Source of the DNA: Lutjanus erythropterus
Taxonomy: Eukaryota; Chordata; Actinopteri; Lutjaniformes; Lutjanidae
Assembly (NCBI GenBank): GCA_020091685.1
Contig: CM034600.1
Location: 40,253,820 to 40,317,819 of the forward strand
Direction: 5' to 3'
DNA: 64,000 nt
Shown: positions 63,655 through 64,000 of the stretch, one piece after another
How positions within the stretch are numbered: the first letter of the stretch is position 1
How the letters are laid out: each line of letters opens with the position of its first letter
Translations under genes and position numbers: made by a program
Notes under the pieces: model-generated
The model's input: the letters and a program-made list of their open reading frames with translations, nothing else
Database searches by the model: none
Told to the model about the DNA's origin: nothing

Positions 63655-64000
63655 GAAATAAAGGTGCTAACTAGAACCATATAGGGTTCTTCTGCTCGTC
63701 CCCATAGGAGAAGCATTTTTGGTTCCTGTTAGAACTTTTTTTTAATAAAAGTTATCTTGGAACAACCCAACATAAAGGGTTAAACCTAGAACCATCTGTG
63801 AAAGGTTTCACCAAACCCCCCCCCCCATGAGAGGTTCTACAGAGAACCCTTTTGTGGTGCAATAGTTTCACCTAGAACCCTGTCTGGAGGTTCTATCCAG
63901 AGCCTTTCTACCTTTCTCGCTAACAAGAATCCAACCGGGGGTTCTACTGAGAACATTTTTATATTCCAATGGTTTTATCTAGAACACATTCAGAAGGTTC
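63655..64000. repeat. GGTTCT/AGAACC-rich repeat, runs off the right edge
   Basis: Degenerate units of about 60-65 bases, each with a version of cctagaacc and ggttct, plus a C13-like run at 63819. Start of a larger dispersed element; the right end is not in the window. Confidence 0.65.

Noticed and set aside
1..64000. tRNA, rRNA, SINE with tRNA boxes, or microRNA
   Set aside because: I looked for A/B box pairs and clear conserved hairpins and found none I could support by eye.

Overview
This is animal nuclear DNA and almost certainly from a teleost fish. It carries two intron-rich vertebrate genes, very abundant (CA)n/(TG)n microsatellites, tetranucleotide AGAC/CTGT tracts, and several short transposon families of the kind common in fish introns. 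No prokaryotic gene, CRISPR array, rRNA or tRNA was seen.

Region 1 (1 to about 23.8 kb, minus strand) holds the 5' half of gripap1 (GRASP-1), a coiled-coil recycling-endosome protein. Sixteen exons can be placed base by base. Their phases all agree and give 429 residues from the start Met. The C-terminal half lies off the left edge. A 42-bp second copy of the end of exon 15, with its own splice sites, lies in the next intron.

Region 2 (25.2 to 47.5 kb, plus strand) holds a complete PEST-family tyrosine phosphatase, best matched to ptpn18. It starts head to head with gripap1, with 1.4 kb between the two start codons. Fifteen exons join in one frame to give 440 residues: an N-terminal catalytic domain with pTyr loop, WPD loop, [10 protein letters not shown] signature and Q loop, then a tyrosine-rich tail ending in the C-terminal homology motif. 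One further exon-like segment (45392-45510) breaks the frame.

Region 3 (47.5 to 58.9 kb) shows no gene I can recognise. It has CA/TG arrays, purine-rich blocks, transposon remnants, and one short ORF next to an RFX-like X-box.

Region 4 (58.9 to 60.1 kb) is a strongly GC- and CpG-rich island with a probable non-coding first exon and splice donor on the plus strand, the likely promoter of a gene whose body lies to the right. Beyond it is AT-rich sequence with many ATCAATCA/TGATCA motifs, a 0.9-kb foldback element, and at the right edge the start of a GGTTCT-rich repeat.

The two genes are not known to act together: gripap1 is an endosomal recycling scaffold and ptpn18 a cytosolic tyrosine phosphatase. 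Exon boundaries were worked out by hand from splice consensus, phase and remembered family sequence. No search or transcript data were available.
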